Part shown: one piece after another, positions 18,467-27,080 of the stretch
How positions within the stretch are numbered: position 1 is the stretch's first letter
Layout of the letters: the number at the start of each line of letters is the position of its first letter
Assembly: GCF_900099825.1 (NCBI RefSeq)
Contig: NZ_LT629693.1
Span: 6,831,001-6,895,000, forward strand
DNA: 64,000 nt
Origin: Bradyrhizobium ottawaense
GTDB lineage: Bacteria; Pseudomonadota; Alphaproteobacteria; Rhizobiales; Xanthobacteraceae
Direction of reading: 5' to 3'
Made by a program: the position numbers and the translations under genes
The notes under the pieces: model-generated
What the model saw: only the letters and a program-made list of their open reading frames with translations
The model's database searches: none
Told to the model about the DNA's origin: nothing

Positions 18467-19204
18467 ATGAGTGAGATCGTCACGGCGGGAATTCTGGTCA
18501 TTGGTGACGAGATCCTGTCCGGCCGGACCAAGGACAAGAACATCGGCTTTATCGCCGAATACCTGACCAATATCGGTATCGACCTTAGGGAAGTCCGGGT
18601 TGTCGCCGACGACGAGGCCGACATCATCGCCGCGCTTGATGCGCTGCGGCATCGTTACAATTACGTCTTTACCACCGGCGGCATTGGCCCGACCCATGAC
18701 GACATCACCGCCGACAGCGTCGCCAAGGCGTTCGGGGTAGGCATCGACCATCACCCCGAGGTGGTGGCGCGCTTCAGGGAGCGCTGGACCGAGCAGGACC
18801 TCAACGAGGCGCGGCTGCGCATGGCCCGCGTTCCCGACGGCGCCGAACTGATCCAGAGCGCGACCATCCTGGCGCCCGGCTTCAAGCTCGGCAATGTCAT
18901 CGTGATGGCCGGCATCCCCACCATCATGCAGGCGATGATGGACATCGTCGCGCCCAAGCTGAAATCAGGCGTGCGGATGCTGTCGGACACGGTTCGCGCC
19001 GACGCGCGGGAAGGCGACATCGGCGGCCCGCTGCGGGATATCGCCAATGCCCATCCCGACACCATCATCGGCAGCTATCCGTTCCAGGACGAGGACAAGA
19101 AGCCGAACACCAATCTCGTCGTCCGCTCGCGCGATCCCGAAAAGCTCGCCGCCGCGATGACCGCGGTGAAGGAGATGCTGGCGGCCATTCACGCGGCGCG
19201 CTAG
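18467..19204 (+). CDS. CinA-type molybdopterin-binding domain protein (competence/damage-inducible CinA N-terminal)
   Basis: 245 residues, the MoCF-biosynthesis-like domain only. GILVIGDEILSGRTKDKN opens the fold, VFTTGGIGPTHDDITADS is the signature loop, and MAGIPTIMQAMMD closes it. The C-terminal nicotinamide-nucleotide amidohydrolase domain of full CinA is missing, which is normal for the short rhizobial form. It may bind molybdopterin-like or nucleotide pyrophosphate substrates. GGGGAAGAGA precedes the ATG at 18467. It diverges from the ATP-grasp gene with 225 bp between. Confidence 0.88.
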   Translation: MSEIVTAGILVIGDEILSGRTKDKNIGFIAEYLTNIGIDLREVRVVADDEADIIAALDALRHRYNYVFTTGGIGPTHDDITADSVAKAFGVGIDHHPEVVARFRERWTEQDLNEARLRMARVPDGAELIQSATILAPGFKLGNVIVMAGIPTIMQAMMDIVAPKLKSGVRMLSDTVRADAREGDIGGPLRDIANAHPDTIIGSYPFQDEDKKPNTNLVVRSRDPEKLAAAMTAVKEMLAAIHAAR

Positions 19205-19208
19205 GCCA

Positions 19209-19262
19209 TAGCGTTTTCGAGCGAAGTGGGCACCGGTTCGCGCTGGGAAAACGGGTCAAAAC
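19209..19262. repeat. Rhizobial GCGTTTTCGAGCGAAGTGG repeat
   Basis: A single copy of a motif I know to recur between genes in Rhizobiales, with GTTTTC and GAAAAC arms about 30 bp apart. It lies between the CinA-like and gpt genes. Only one copy was seen in this window. Confidence 0.5.
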
Positions 19263-19304
19263 AAAAAGCTAGAGCTGCGAGTTCAAAAGTTGCAGGAGAA
19301 CACA

Positions 19305-19832
19305 ATGGCTGCGGATGCACCGACACTCAGCTCGCAGGAGCGGGCCGGCAAGGCCTTTCCGGTGTCGTGGGACCAGTTTCACCGGGATTGCCGGGCGCTG
19401 ACCTGGCGGCTCAACGAGGTCGGGCCATTTCATGCGGTGGTCGCCATCACCCGCGGCGGGCTGGTGCCGGCCGCGATCGTGGCGCGCGAACTTGGCGTGC
19501 GCGTGATCGATACCGTCTGCATCGCGAGCTACGATCACGACAAGCAGGGCGAGCTTCAGGTTCTCAAGGGGGTTTCCGCCGACACCGCCAAGCTCGGCGG
19601 CGGCACCGGCAAGGGGCTGCTGATCGTCGACGACCTCGTCGATACCGGCAAGACCGGGCGGCTGGTCCGCGACATGATGCCGGACGCGCATTTCGCCACC
19701 GTCTACGCCAAGCCGATGGGCCGTCCGCTGGTCGATACCTACATCACCGAAGTGTCGCAAGACACCTGGATCTTCTTTCCCTGGGACACCGCGCTGTCGT
19801 TCCAGCCGCCGATCCGCGACGGGGCGGCTTAA
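19305..19832 (+). CDS. gpt: Xanthine (guanine) phosphoribosyltransferase
   Basis: 175 residues. The PRPP loop is [15 protein letters not shown] (residues about 105-119), and the N-terminal [20 protein letters not shown] region matches the Gpt subgroup of purine salvage enzymes. The enzyme joins xanthine or guanine to PRPP in the cytoplasm. AGGAGA ends six bases before the ATG at 19305, which decides against an ATG at 19290. Downstream lies a family-2 palindrome. Confidence 0.9.
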   Translation: MAADAPTLSSQERAGKAFPVSWDQFHRDCRALTWRLNEVGPFHAVVAITRGGLVPAAIVARELGVRVIDTVCIASYDHDKQGELQVLKGVSADTAKLGGGTGKGLLIVDDLVDTGKTGRLVRDMMPDAHFATVYAKPMGRPLVDTYITEVSQDTWIFFPWDTALSFQPPIRDGAA

Positions 19833-19838
19833 TTCAGC

Positions 19839-19917
19839 GTCATTGCGAGCGAAGCGAAGCAATCCATGCCGCCGCAAAAAGATGGATTGCTTCGTCGCTT
19901 CGCTCCTCGCAATGACG
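19839..19917. repeat. Intergenic palindrome, family 2
   Basis: Complete copy with gtcattgcgagcgaagcg and cgctcctcgcaatgac ends and paired gcaatccat/atggattgc inner arms. Confidence 0.9.
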
Positions 19918-19939
19918 GTGGCTGGTTGTAGGCTCTCTC

Positions 19940-20566
19940 ATGCCCCTCCAAAACCGCGTCACCCCCACCGGCGACATCGTCGCCGATCCGCATCGCGGCA
20001 TTTTCACCGGCAACCGTGGCATCATCCACGATCCCGCGACCAAAACCCTGCTGAAAAAACGCTGGTCGAGCCCGGCCTGGCTCACCTGCGTCTGCGAATT
20101 CCGCGGCTGGCGGCGCCAGGTGATGGGCGGCCGGAGCTGGACCGAACTGTTCTTCCTCGACGAGGCGACCGCGTTCGCGGCCGGCCACCGCCCGTGCTTC
20201 TTCTGCCGCCGCGACGACGCCAATCGCTTTCGCGCGGCGTGGGAGGCTGGCAATGGTGTGACGGATCTGCGCGCAAAGGAGATGGATGCCGTGCTGCATC
20301 GCGAGCGGCTGGAACGCGGCAAGAAGCGGCTGCATCCGCTGCCGGTACCGCTAGCCGAATTGCCTGACGGCGCGATGGTGCAGCAGGGGGCGGAAAGCTT
20401 TCTGGTTCTGCAGGGCAGGGCACTGTTGTGGTCGATGGCTGGTTATCGCAAGGTGGACAACGCGATCAAGGGCGCGATGTTGCTGACGCCGCCATCGACC
20501 TTGCGCGCGATATCAGCGGGCTATCGGCCGGTGCTGCATGCAAGTGCGGCACAGCCAATCGTGTAA
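19940..20566 (+). CDS. Conserved hypothetical protein with a CFFC motif
   Basis: 208 residues, soluble, no signal peptide. A Cys pair in HRPCFFCRRDDANRF (about residue 77) could be a metal or redox site. Trp- and Arg-rich segments precede it (FRGWRRQVMGGRSWTEL), and the C terminus has YRKVDNAIKGAMLLTPPSTL. I recall rhizobial homologues annotated only as hypothetical. Good coding character and the placement just after a palindrome support a real single gene. Function not assignable. Confidence 0.75.
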   Translation: MPLQNRVTPTGDIVADPHRGIFTGNRGIIHDPATKTLLKKRWSSPAWLTCVCEFRGWRRQVMGGRSWTELFFLDEATAFAAGHRPCFFCRRDDANRFRAAWEAGNGVTDLRAKEMDAVLHRERLERGKKRLHPLPVPLAELPDGAMVQQGAESFLVLQGRALLWSMAGYRKVDNAIKGAMLLTPPSTLRAISAGYRPVLHASAAQPIV

Positions 20567-20587
20567 GGCGCAACGGCTCTATTCTTC

Positions 20588-20674
20588 GTCATGCCCGGGC
20601 TTGACCCGGGCATCCACGACTTTCTTTCTGGCGCAGGCAAAGACGTGGATGGCCGGGTCAAGCCCGGCCATGAC
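20588..20674. repeat. Intergenic palindrome, family 4 (GTCATGCCCGGGCTTGACCCGGGC type)
   Basis: gtcatgcccgggcttgaccc and its reverse complement gggtcaagcccggccatgac face each other with a pair of catccacg/cgtggatg arms. Copies also at 25557-25643 and 33710-33798. Confidence 0.9.
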
Positions 20675-20694
20675 GGGCATTAGGCTGTGTCATC

Positions 20695-21717
20695 TCACCC
20701 CAACCTCTCCCGCGCCAGCTTCGCTCCCGCACCGAGCGCCATCAGTTTCGCTTCCGCGATATCGCGGCGCATCGGCGCCATGCCGCAATTGGTGGTCGCG
20801 ATGATGTTGCTCTTCGGCACGAATTTCGCGACCTGCTCGATCACGGCAACCACATCCTCCGCGGTCTCGACCGTATCGCTGGCAACGTCGATGACGCCGG
20901 CCTGGACGATCTTGCCGGTGAGCAGCGCGAGCAGATCCAGCGGCACCTTCGAATTGCGGCATTCGATCGCGACCTGCTGGATCGGGCTCTTGGCAATCGC
21001 CGGGAAAATATCCTCGTACTGCCGCCACTCCGTGCCCAGCGTTTCCTTCCAGTCGGTATTGGCCTTGATGCCGTAGCCGTAGCAGATGTGCACGGCGGTG
21101 GCGCAGGTCAGCCCCTCGGCCGCGCGCTCCAGCGCCTTGATGCCCCAGTCGGAGACTTCGTCCATGTAGACGTTGAAGGCGGGCTCGTCGAACTGGATCA
21201 CGTCGACGCCGTCGGCCTGCAGCGCCTTGGCTTCCTCGTTCAACAGCTCGGCAAAGGCGAACGCCATCTTGACCCGGTCGCCGTAATATTTGTCGGCGAT
21301 GGTGTCGATGATGGTCATCGGACCGGGCAGGGTGAATTTCAGCTTGTTCTTCGTATGGCTGCGGGCGACGCGGGCCTCGTCGGCATGGACGCGGCCCTTC
21401 AAGGCCAGCGGCGCCACCACCTGCGGCACCATCGCCTTGTAGCGGTCTTTACGGATGCCCATCTCGACCTTGTGGGCGAAATCGATGCCCTCGATCTTCT
21501 CCAGAAAACCGTGGACGAAGTGCTGGCGGGCCTGCTCGCCCTCGGTGACGATATCGACGCCGGCGTCCTCCTGCAGCTTCACCGCCAGCATGGTGGCGTC
21601 GCGCTTGGCGCGGGCGAGTTCGTCGCCTTTGGACTTCCAGGGCGCCCACAGCGTGTTGGGCTCGGCCAGCCATTCCGGCTTCGGCAGCGATCCTGCGATG
21701 GTGGTTGGAAACAGCAT
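20695..21717 (-). CDS. Cobalamin-independent methionine synthase-like protein (MetE C-terminal domain only)
   Basis: 340 residues, a stand-alone MetE C-terminal barrel. The start MLFPTTIAGSLPKPEWL is typical. GVDVIQFDEPAFN holds catalytic-domain residues, and the zinc ligands are suggested by His-Ile-Cys in AVHICYGYG and the late Cys in TTNCGMAPM. Such short proteins transfer methyl groups to thiols; whether homocysteine is the acceptor here is not known. GGGAGG lies six bases before the ATG. It is divergent from the GST gene. I saw no riboswitch in the 128-bp leader. Confidence 0.87.
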   Translation of the reverse strand: MLFPTTIAGSLPKPEWLAEPNTLWAPWKSKGDELARAKRDATMLAVKLQEDAGVDIVTEGEQARQHFVHGFLEKIEGIDFAHKVEMGIRKDRYKAMVPQVVAPLALKGRVHADEARVARSHTKNKLKFTLPGPMTIIDTIADKYYGDRVKMAFAFAELLNEEAKALQADGVDVIQFDEPAFNVYMDEVSDWGIKALERAAEGLTCATAVHICYGYGIKANTDWKETLGTEWRQYEDIFPAIAKSPIQQVAIECRNSKVPLDLLALLTGKIVQAGVIDVASDTVETAEDVVAVIEQVAKFVPKSNIIATTNCGMAPMRRDIAEAKLMALGAGAKLARERLG

Positions 21718-21845
21718 GACGGCCTCCCGGCAGGTTCTGATTGTCTGATTGAGCGCCTGTCTGCCATGTCTTATGATCGCCGTACAGAACAACAAAAGTC
21801 GCCGTTGCCGGGGAATAAACCCGAGGTGACGGCATCGAGGGAGCC

Positions 21846-22550
21846 ATGATCGACCTGCACTACGCGCCGACGCCGAACGGCTGGAAAATCTCGATCATGC
21901 TGGAGGAACTCGGGCTTCCCTATACCGTCATTCCCGTCAACATCCGCGCCGGCGAGCAGTTTCGGCCGGAGTTTCTGGCGATCAGCCCCAACAACCGGAT
22001 TCCGGCGATTGTCGATCATGTGCCCGCCGATGGCGGCGGGCCGTTTTCGGTGTTCGAGACCGGGGCGATCCTGACCTATCTCGCGGAAAAGACCGGCCGC
22101 TTTCTGCCTGCCGACATGCGCGGCCGCTCGCAGGCTCTGCAGTGGGTGATGTGGCAGATGGGCGGGCTCGGGCCCATGCTGGGCCAGCACGGCCATTTCG
22201 CGCTCTATGCGGCCGAAAAAATCCCCTATGCGATCGAGCGCTACCGCGACGAAGCAGCGCGGCTTTATCGTGTACTCGATAGCCAACTGGGCAAGACCGG
22301 CGCATATGTCGCAGGCTGCGATTATTCGATCGCCGACATCGCCTGCTTTCCCTGGGCCATGACTCACAAGGCGCAGGGCTTTACGCTCGACGATTATCCC
22401 AACATCAAGCGCTGGTACGCTACCGTCCGTGCCCGGCCGCAGGTTCAGGCGGGGCTTGCGATCGGCAAGTTCGTGAAAGAGCCGTTCGACGAGGAGGCGC
22501 GGAAGAACATGTTCGGGCAGGCTGCGAAGGAGATGGCGGGCAAGCGCTAG
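21846..22550 (+). CDS. Glutathione S-transferase family protein (YfcG/YghU-like)
   Basis: 234 residues. The thioredoxin-like domain is residues 1-85 with PTPNGWKISIMLEELGLPY and the glutathione loop FETGAILTYLAEKTGRF. The helical domain follows with GCDYSIADIACFPWA near residue 160, the N-capping motif of the family. Asn in PTPNGWK rather than Ser or Tyr marks the nu-class disulfide-bond oxidoreductases. It starts two genes with related redox or aromatic themes further on (isomerase, quinone oxidoreductase). Confidence 0.9.
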   Translation: MIDLHYAPTPNGWKISIMLEELGLPYTVIPVNIRAGEQFRPEFLAISPNNRIPAIVDHVPADGGGPFSVFETGAILTYLAEKTGRFLPADMRGRSQALQWVMWQMGGLGPMLGQHGHFALYAAEKIPYAIERYRDEAARLYRVLDSQLGKTGAYVAGCDYSIADIACFPWAMTHKAQGFTLDDYPNIKRWYATVRARPQVQAGLAIGKFVKEPFDEEARKNMFGQAAKEMAGKR

Positions 22551-22564
22551 GTCGCCGCTCCGCC

Positions 22565-22683
22565 GTCATTGCGAGGAGCGAAGCGACGAAGCAATCCATT
22601 CTTTCTTCGGGTCGTGAGATGGATTGCCTCGCGGAGCCTGTCATCGGGCGGCGCTTCGCGCCGACCCGGTGGCTCGCAATTAC
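22565..22683. repeat. Intergenic palindrome, family 2 (longer variant)
   Basis: gtcattgcgaggagcgaagc at the left, atggattgcctcgcgg in the middle and ggctcgcaattac at the right. The right part carries an insert (gtcatcgggcggcgcttcgc) that also occurs in the 24429 copy. Confidence 0.8.
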
Positions 22684-22725
22684 GGTGGAAAAACACAGGT
22701 CACAATAACTAAGGAAAAAACCCCC

Positions 22726-23346
22726 ATGATCGAATTCTTCTTCGACTGTTCCAGTCCCTGGACCTATCTCGCCTTCCACAACATCCAGCCGCTGGCGAAA
22801 GAGCTCGGCGTCGACATCAGCTGGCGGCCGATCCTGGTCGGCGGCATCTTCAATACCGTCAATCCCAGCGTCTACGCGCAGCGCGAGACGCCGGTGCCGT
22901 TGAAGGCGCGCTACATGAAGAAGGACCTGGCCGACTGGGCGCGCTCGGCGGGGCTCGCGATCAAGATGCCGCCGACGGTGTTTCCGGTGAACAGCGTCAA
23001 GGCGATGCGCGGCTGCATCTGGTCGGGCAGGGAATCCGGCCAGCAGATGGTGCCGTTCGCCCGCGCGGTGTTCGAGACCTATTGGGGCGGCGACAAGGAT
23101 ATTTCGCAGGATTCGGTGCTGACGGAGGTCTGCAAGAAAGCCGGCGTCGATCACGTCAAATTCTTCGAAGGCATCGGCCAGCAGGCCATTAAAGACCAGC
23201 TCAAGGCCAACACCGATGAAGTGATGGCGCGCGGCGGTTTCGGCTCGCCGACGATTTTCGTCGGCAAGACCGACATGTATTTCGGCAACGACCGGATGCC
23301 GCTGATCCGCGAAGCGGTGCTGCGCCTGCAAGAGAAGGCCGCCTGA
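22726..23346 (+). CDS. 2-hydroxychromene-2-carboxylate isomerase family (DsbA-like GST kappa)
   Basis: 206 residues. The DsbA-like thioredoxin fold opens with MIEFFFDCSSPWTYLAFHN, with Ser in SSPW as the glutathione-binding residue of kappa-class GSTs. The fold closes with GGFGSPTIFVGKTDMYFGND. The family isomerises hydroxychromene carboxylate in naphthalene breakdown, but many members are general GSTs. The stop codon overlaps the next gene's ATG by one base, so it is coupled to the quinone oxidoreductase. Confidence 0.88.
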   Translation: MIEFFFDCSSPWTYLAFHNIQPLAKELGVDISWRPILVGGIFNTVNPSVYAQRETPVPLKARYMKKDLADWARSAGLAIKMPPTVFPVNSVKAMRGCIWSGRESGQQMVPFARAVFETYWGGDKDISQDSVLTEVCKKAGVDHVKFFEGIGQQAIKDQLKANTDEVMARGGFGSPTIFVGKTDMYFGNDRMPLIREAVLRLQEKAA

Positions 23347-24320
23347 TGCCGAAAGCCGTTGTCTGCCGCGAACTCGGCCCGCCCGAGAGCCTGCGGCTGG
23401 AAACCTTTGCCTCGGCGCCTTTGTCGCCGGGGCAGGTGCGCGTCGCCGTTCGCGCCGCCGGGATCAATTTCCCTGACGTGCTGATGGCGGCAGGCGAATA
23501 CCAGCTCAAGCCGCCGCTGCCGTTCACGCCGGGCGTGGAAGCCGCGGGAGATGTCGTCGAGGTCAATGATGCAAAGGGCGTCGCGGTCGGTGACAAGGTC
23601 ATCGTCAAGATGCGGCACGGCGCCTATTGCGACGAGGCCGTCGCCACGCCATCGCAACTGGTGTCGCTGCCCAAAAACTTCGATTACGCCGAGGGGGCGA
23701 CGTTTCTGGCCGGCCACGGCACGGCGTATCACGCGCTGATCGACCGCGGCCAGCTAAGGCCGGGCGAGGTGCTGCTGGTGCATGGGGCCGGCGGCGGCGT
23801 CGGCTTGGCCGCCGTCGAGATTGGCAAGATGCTCGGCGCCACCGTGATCGCGACCGCTTCCAGCGACGAGAAGCTCGAAATCGCCAGGGCGCGCGGCGCC
23901 GATCATCTCATCCGCTACGACCGGGAGCCGTTCCGCGATGCCGTCAAGCGCATCACCGACGGGCGCGGCGCCGACGTGGTGTTCGATCCCGTCGGCGGCG
24001 AGGTGTTCGAGAACAGCATGCGCTGCATCAGCTGGGGCGCACGGCTGTTGATCATCGGCTTCACCGGCGGCATCGGGCTCGCGAAGACCAATCTGCTGAT
24101 GATCAAGGGCGCCAGCGTCCTCGGTGTCCGCGCCGGCGAAGCGGTGCGGAAAAACCCGGCGCTGGGCGAAGTCAGGATCAAGGCGTTGCTGGAATGGGCG
24201 GAGGCCGGAAAAATCCGCCCCAACATCTCCCACCGCCTGCCGCTGGAAGATTTTGCTCGCGCGATGCGGCTGCTGATCGACCGCAAGGCGATCGGACGGG
24301 TGGCGCTGACGATGGGGTGA
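23346..24320 (+). CDS. NADPH:quinone oxidoreductase family protein (zinc-less MDR)
   Basis: 324 residues. GroES-like N-terminal domain (residues 1-120, with AAGINFPDVLMAAG) and Rossmann domain with VHGAGGGVGLAAVEIGKMLG near residue 142. No structural or catalytic zinc Cys set is visible, so it is the QOR type that reduces quinones or activated alkenes with NADPH. It overlaps the isomerase stop by one base, forming a two-gene operon. Confidence 0.9.
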   Translation: MPKAVVCRELGPPESLRLETFASAPLSPGQVRVAVRAAGINFPDVLMAAGEYQLKPPLPFTPGVEAAGDVVEVNDAKGVAVGDKVIVKMRHGAYCDEAVATPSQLVSLPKNFDYAEGATFLAGHGTAYHALIDRGQLRPGEVLLVHGAGGGVGLAAVEIGKMLGATVIATASSDEKLEIARARGADHLIRYDREPFRDAVKRITDGRGADVVFDPVGGEVFENSMRCISWGARLLIIGFTGGIGLAKTNLLMIKGASVLGVRAGEAVRKNPALGEVRIKALLEWAEAGKIRPNISHRLPLEDFARAMRLLIDRKAIGRVALTMG

Positions 24321-24325
24321 TGGAG

Positions 24326-24416
24326 CGTAGGGTGGGCAAAGCGCAGCGTGCCCACCATTACCATCGTTGTGCGAAGATGGTGGGCACGGCGCAAGCGCGC
24401 CTTTGCCCACCCTACG
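24326..24416. repeat. Intergenic palindrome, family 1
   Basis: cgtagggtgggcaaagcgca at the left and tttgcccaccctacg at the right, with cccaccat/atggtggg inner arms. It sits next to a family-2 element at 24429, making a composite. Confidence 0.9.
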
Positions 24417-24428
24417 GCTAGTTATTCC

Positions 24429-24580
24429 GTCATTGCGAGCCACCGGGTCGGCGCGAAGCGCCCGCCCGATGACAGGCTCCGCGAAGCAATCCATTGTGCG
24501 GCAAAGAAAGTATGGATTGCTTCCGCCTTCGCTCGTCGAGCTACGGCAGACAAGTCGTCGCTTCGCTCCTCGCAATGACG
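24429..24580. repeat. Intergenic palindrome, family 2 (expanded variant)
   Basis: Ends gtcattgcgagccaccggg and cgctcctcgcaatgac, inner arms gcaatccat/atggattgc, and an extra stretch tcgtcgagctacggcagaca inserted in the right half. Confidence 0.85.
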
Positions 24581-24612
24581 TTTGATAGACGCCCGCGATG
24601 ACCGCTTCGCGG

Positions 24613-25503
24613 TCACTTATACCCGCGCTCGTCCCACCACGGGAAATAGTCGGGCATATTGGCCGACACCTTGTCCTTGAACTGCGCCGGACGCTTTTCC
24701 AGGAACGAGACCACGCCTTCCTTGACGTCGTCCGAACGCCCACGCGCATAGATGCCGCGGCTGTCGACCTTGTGGGCTTCCATCGGATCGTCGGCGCCCA
24801 TCATCCGCCACATCATCTGCCGGATCAGCGCGACCGATACCGGCGCGGTCTTGGCCGCGAATTCCTTGGCCATTGCGCGCGCGGTCGGCAGCAGGTCGTC
24901 AGGCGGCACCACCTTGCTGACGAGACGGCCGGCGAGGGCTTCCTGCGCCGGGAACACGCGGCCGGAATAGCACCATTCCAGCGCCTGCGAGATGCCGACG
25001 ATGCGCGGCAGGAACCAGCTCGATGCGGCTTCCGGCACGATGCCGCGCTGGGAGAACACGAAGCCGAAGCGCGCGGCCTCGGACGCAATGCGAATATCCA
25101 TCGCCAGCTGCATGGTGACGCCGATGCCGACCGCGGGGCCATTCACCGCCGCGATCACAGGCTTCAGGCACTTGAAGATGCGCAGCGTCACCTGGCCGCC
25201 GCCGTCGCGGACCTGCGGATCGCTGTAGTCGACGCTGCCATCGGCGAGCCGCTTCACCGGCCCGCGCCGGGCATCGCGGTCGAAAGTGTTGGCGCCGGAG
25301 GAGAGATCAGCGCCGGCGCAGAAGCCACGTCCCGCGCCGGTCACGATGATGGCGCGGACGTTGTCGTCCTTGTCGGCGGCGTCGAACGCGTCGATCAGTT
25401 CCTGCTGCATGGTGCCGTTGAAGGCGTTGAGCTTGTCGGGCCGGTTCAGCGTGATGGTGAGAATCTGATCCTCGACCTCGTACTTGATCGTCTCATACGC
25501 CAT
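24613..25503 (-). CDS. Enoyl-CoA hydratase/isomerase (crotonase) family protein
   Basis: 296 residues. LNRPDKLNAFNGTM and GRGFCAGADLSSG (oxyanion hole Ala-Gly-Ala-Asp-Leu, near residue 66) define the crotonase fold. AAVNGPAVGIGVTMQLAMD is the second oxyanion strand, and GIVPEAASSWFLPRIVG carries the catalytic Glu (PEAAS). The C terminus folds back (KRPAQFKDKVSANMPDYFPW). It hydrates or isomerises an acyl-CoA in beta-oxidation or a side pathway; chain length not determinable. Confidence 0.9.
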   Translation of the reverse strand: MAYETIKYEVEDQILTITLNRPDKLNAFNGTMQQELIDAFDAADKDDNVRAIIVTGAGRGFCAGADLSSGANTFDRDARRGPVKRLADGSVDYSDPQVRDGGGQVTLRIFKCLKPVIAAVNGPAVGIGVTMQLAMDIRIASEAARFGFVFSQRGIVPEAASSWFLPRIVGISQALEWCYSGRVFPAQEALAGRLVSKVVPPDDLLPTARAMAKEFAAKTAPVSVALIRQMMWRMMGADDPMEAHKVDSRGIYARGRSDDVKEGVVSFLEKRPAQFKDKVSANMPDYFPWWDERGYK

Positions 25504-25556
25504 GGGGAGTTTCCTCTGCTGTTGTTGTTTTGCTTATTTCGTCGCGTTCATACAAC

Positions 25557-25643
25557 GTCATGCCCGGGCTTGTCCGGGGCATCCACGCCTTTCTTCCGTT
25601 TCGGGCAAAGACGTGGATGGCCGGGTCAAGCCCGGCCATGACG
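25557..25643. repeat. Intergenic palindrome, family 4
   Basis: gtcatgcccgggcttgtccg and the matching gggtcaagcccggccatgac arm, separated by a catccacg...cgtggatg loop. It lies between the crotonase and the amidase. Confidence 0.9.
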
Positions 25644-25658
25644 ACGTTAGCTACGCCG

Positions 25659-27080
25659 TCACTTCTTCGGCGGGTTCGGCCACGGCTTCTGCGGGCCGCG
25701 TAGGCCCTCGAACGCCTTGGCCATGCCGAGCACGCCGAGATCGTCAAAGCGTCTTCCGACGATCTGCACGCCGATCGGGAAACCCTTCTTGTCGTAGCCG
25801 CCATTGATCGAGGCGGCCGGGTTCTCCGACATGTTCCACGGCACGGTGAAGGCGATGTGTTCGAACGGCTTGAGCGGATCGTTGAGCGGGGCGGCGAATT
25901 CGGCCGGAAAATTCACCACCGGCGACACCGGCGAGATGACGTAGTCGACCTCGCAGAACAATTTTGCCGCCGCGGCCCGGATCGCCATGGTGGCGTTAAA
26001 ACCCCTGACGACGTCGACGCCACTGAGTTTGGCGCCGGTCTCGGCCCATTGGTAGATATAGGGCAGCGCCTTGGCGCGCTGCTCGGGCGGCAGCAGCGAG
26101 AGATCCGACCACATCCGCGCCCGCCAGAAATGGTCGAGCCCGTCGAGCATCTCACGGGTCAGGATGCCGTCGACTTCGGTGAGGACGGCGCCTGCGGATT
26201 CAAAAGCCTTCGCGGTCTTGATCGCGACGTCGCGGACCTCCTTCTCCAGCGCCTGGCCGGTACCGGCATCGAGCATCAGTCCGATGCGCAGCTTGCGCGG
26301 CGATTTGTCCAATGCCTTCCAGTTGATCTCGATCGCGGGCAGACTCATGCCGTCGCGCCGGTCGGGCCGCGACAGCACGCTCATCATCAGCGCGGCATCG
26401 TCGACGGTGCGGGTCATCGGCCCGGCCACGCGGCCGACATAGGGCGGATCGACGGGAACGCGCCCCAAGCTCGGCTTCAGCGCGAACAGACCGTTCCAGC
26501 AGGCGGGCAGGCGCACCGAGCCGCCGATGTCGGTGCCGAGATGCAGCGGACCGTAACCGGCAGCGCCCGCGGCGCCCGCGCCGGCGGACGATCCGCCGGG
26601 GTTCTTGCTGATGTCCCAGGGGTTGCGGGTGAGGGGGTGGAAACTGGAAAGCCCCGAAGACAGCATGCCGTAGTCCGGCATCGTGGTCTTGGAGAAGATG
26701 ATCGCGCCGGCCTCGCGCAGCCGCGCGGCGGGCGGGGCGTCCTTCGGCGCAGGCACCAGCGGCATGCTGGCGGCGCCGAGCGGCACGGGCTGGCCTTTGG
26801 TCGCAACATTGTCCTTGATCGTGACCGGCACGCCGTCGAGCGCGCCGATCGGCTTGCCGTTGTTCCAGCGCTCGGTCGACTCTTTGGCGGTGGCGCGCGC
26901 GCCTTCGGGATCGAGCAGATAGAGCGCCTTGATGTGCGGCTCCCACACCGCGACATGCGCGAGCACTTCTTCCAGCACTTCCGAGGGCGAGAATTGCCTG
27001 GCGCGATAGCCGGCAATCAGGTCGACGGCGCTGAGGTCGTGCAGCGACGTGATCGCTTCCTCGGGCGCCGGTTTATGCAT
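25659..27080 (-). CDS. Amidase (amidase signature family)
   Basis: 473 residues. The Ser-cisSer-Lys triad is visible: Lys in GVPVTIKDNVATKG (about residue 89), cis-Ser in NPGGSSAGAGAAGAAGYG and nucleophile Ser in LGTDIGGSVRLPA (about residue 192). The enzyme hydrolyses an amide or activated ester; the substrate is unknown. Its start overlaps the end of the upstream M20 gene by eight bases, so both belong to the same hydrolase operon running to the ABC transporter genes. Confidence 0.92.
   Translation of the reverse strand: MHKPAPEEAITSLHDLSAVDLIAGYRARQFSPSEVLEEVLAHVAVWEPHIKALYLLDPEGARATAKESTERWNNGKPIGALDGVPVTIKDNVATKGQPVPLGAASMPLVPAPKDAPPAARLREAGAIIFSKTTMPDYGMLSSGLSSFHPLTRNPWDISKNPGGSSAGAGAAGAAGYGPLHLGTDIGGSVRLPACWNGLFALKPSLGRVPVDPPYVGRVAGPMTRTVDDAALMMSVLSRPDRRDGMSLPAIEINWKALDKSPRKLRIGLMLDAGTGQALEKEVRDVAIKTAKAFESAGAVLTEVDGILTREMLDGLDHFWRARMWSDLSLLPPEQRAKALPYIYQWAETGAKLSGVDVVRGFNATMAIRAAAAKLFCEVDYVISPVSPVVNFPAEFAAPLNDPLKPFEHIAFTVPWNMSENPAASINGGYDKKGFPIGVQIVGRRFDDLGVLGMAKAFEGLRGPQKPWPNPPKK

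Noticed and set aside
21718..21845. SAM-type riboswitch before the MetE-like gene
   Set aside because: The leader has no recognisable SAM-I or SAM-II core, and the gene is a stand-alone MetE C-terminal domain whose regulation is unknown.
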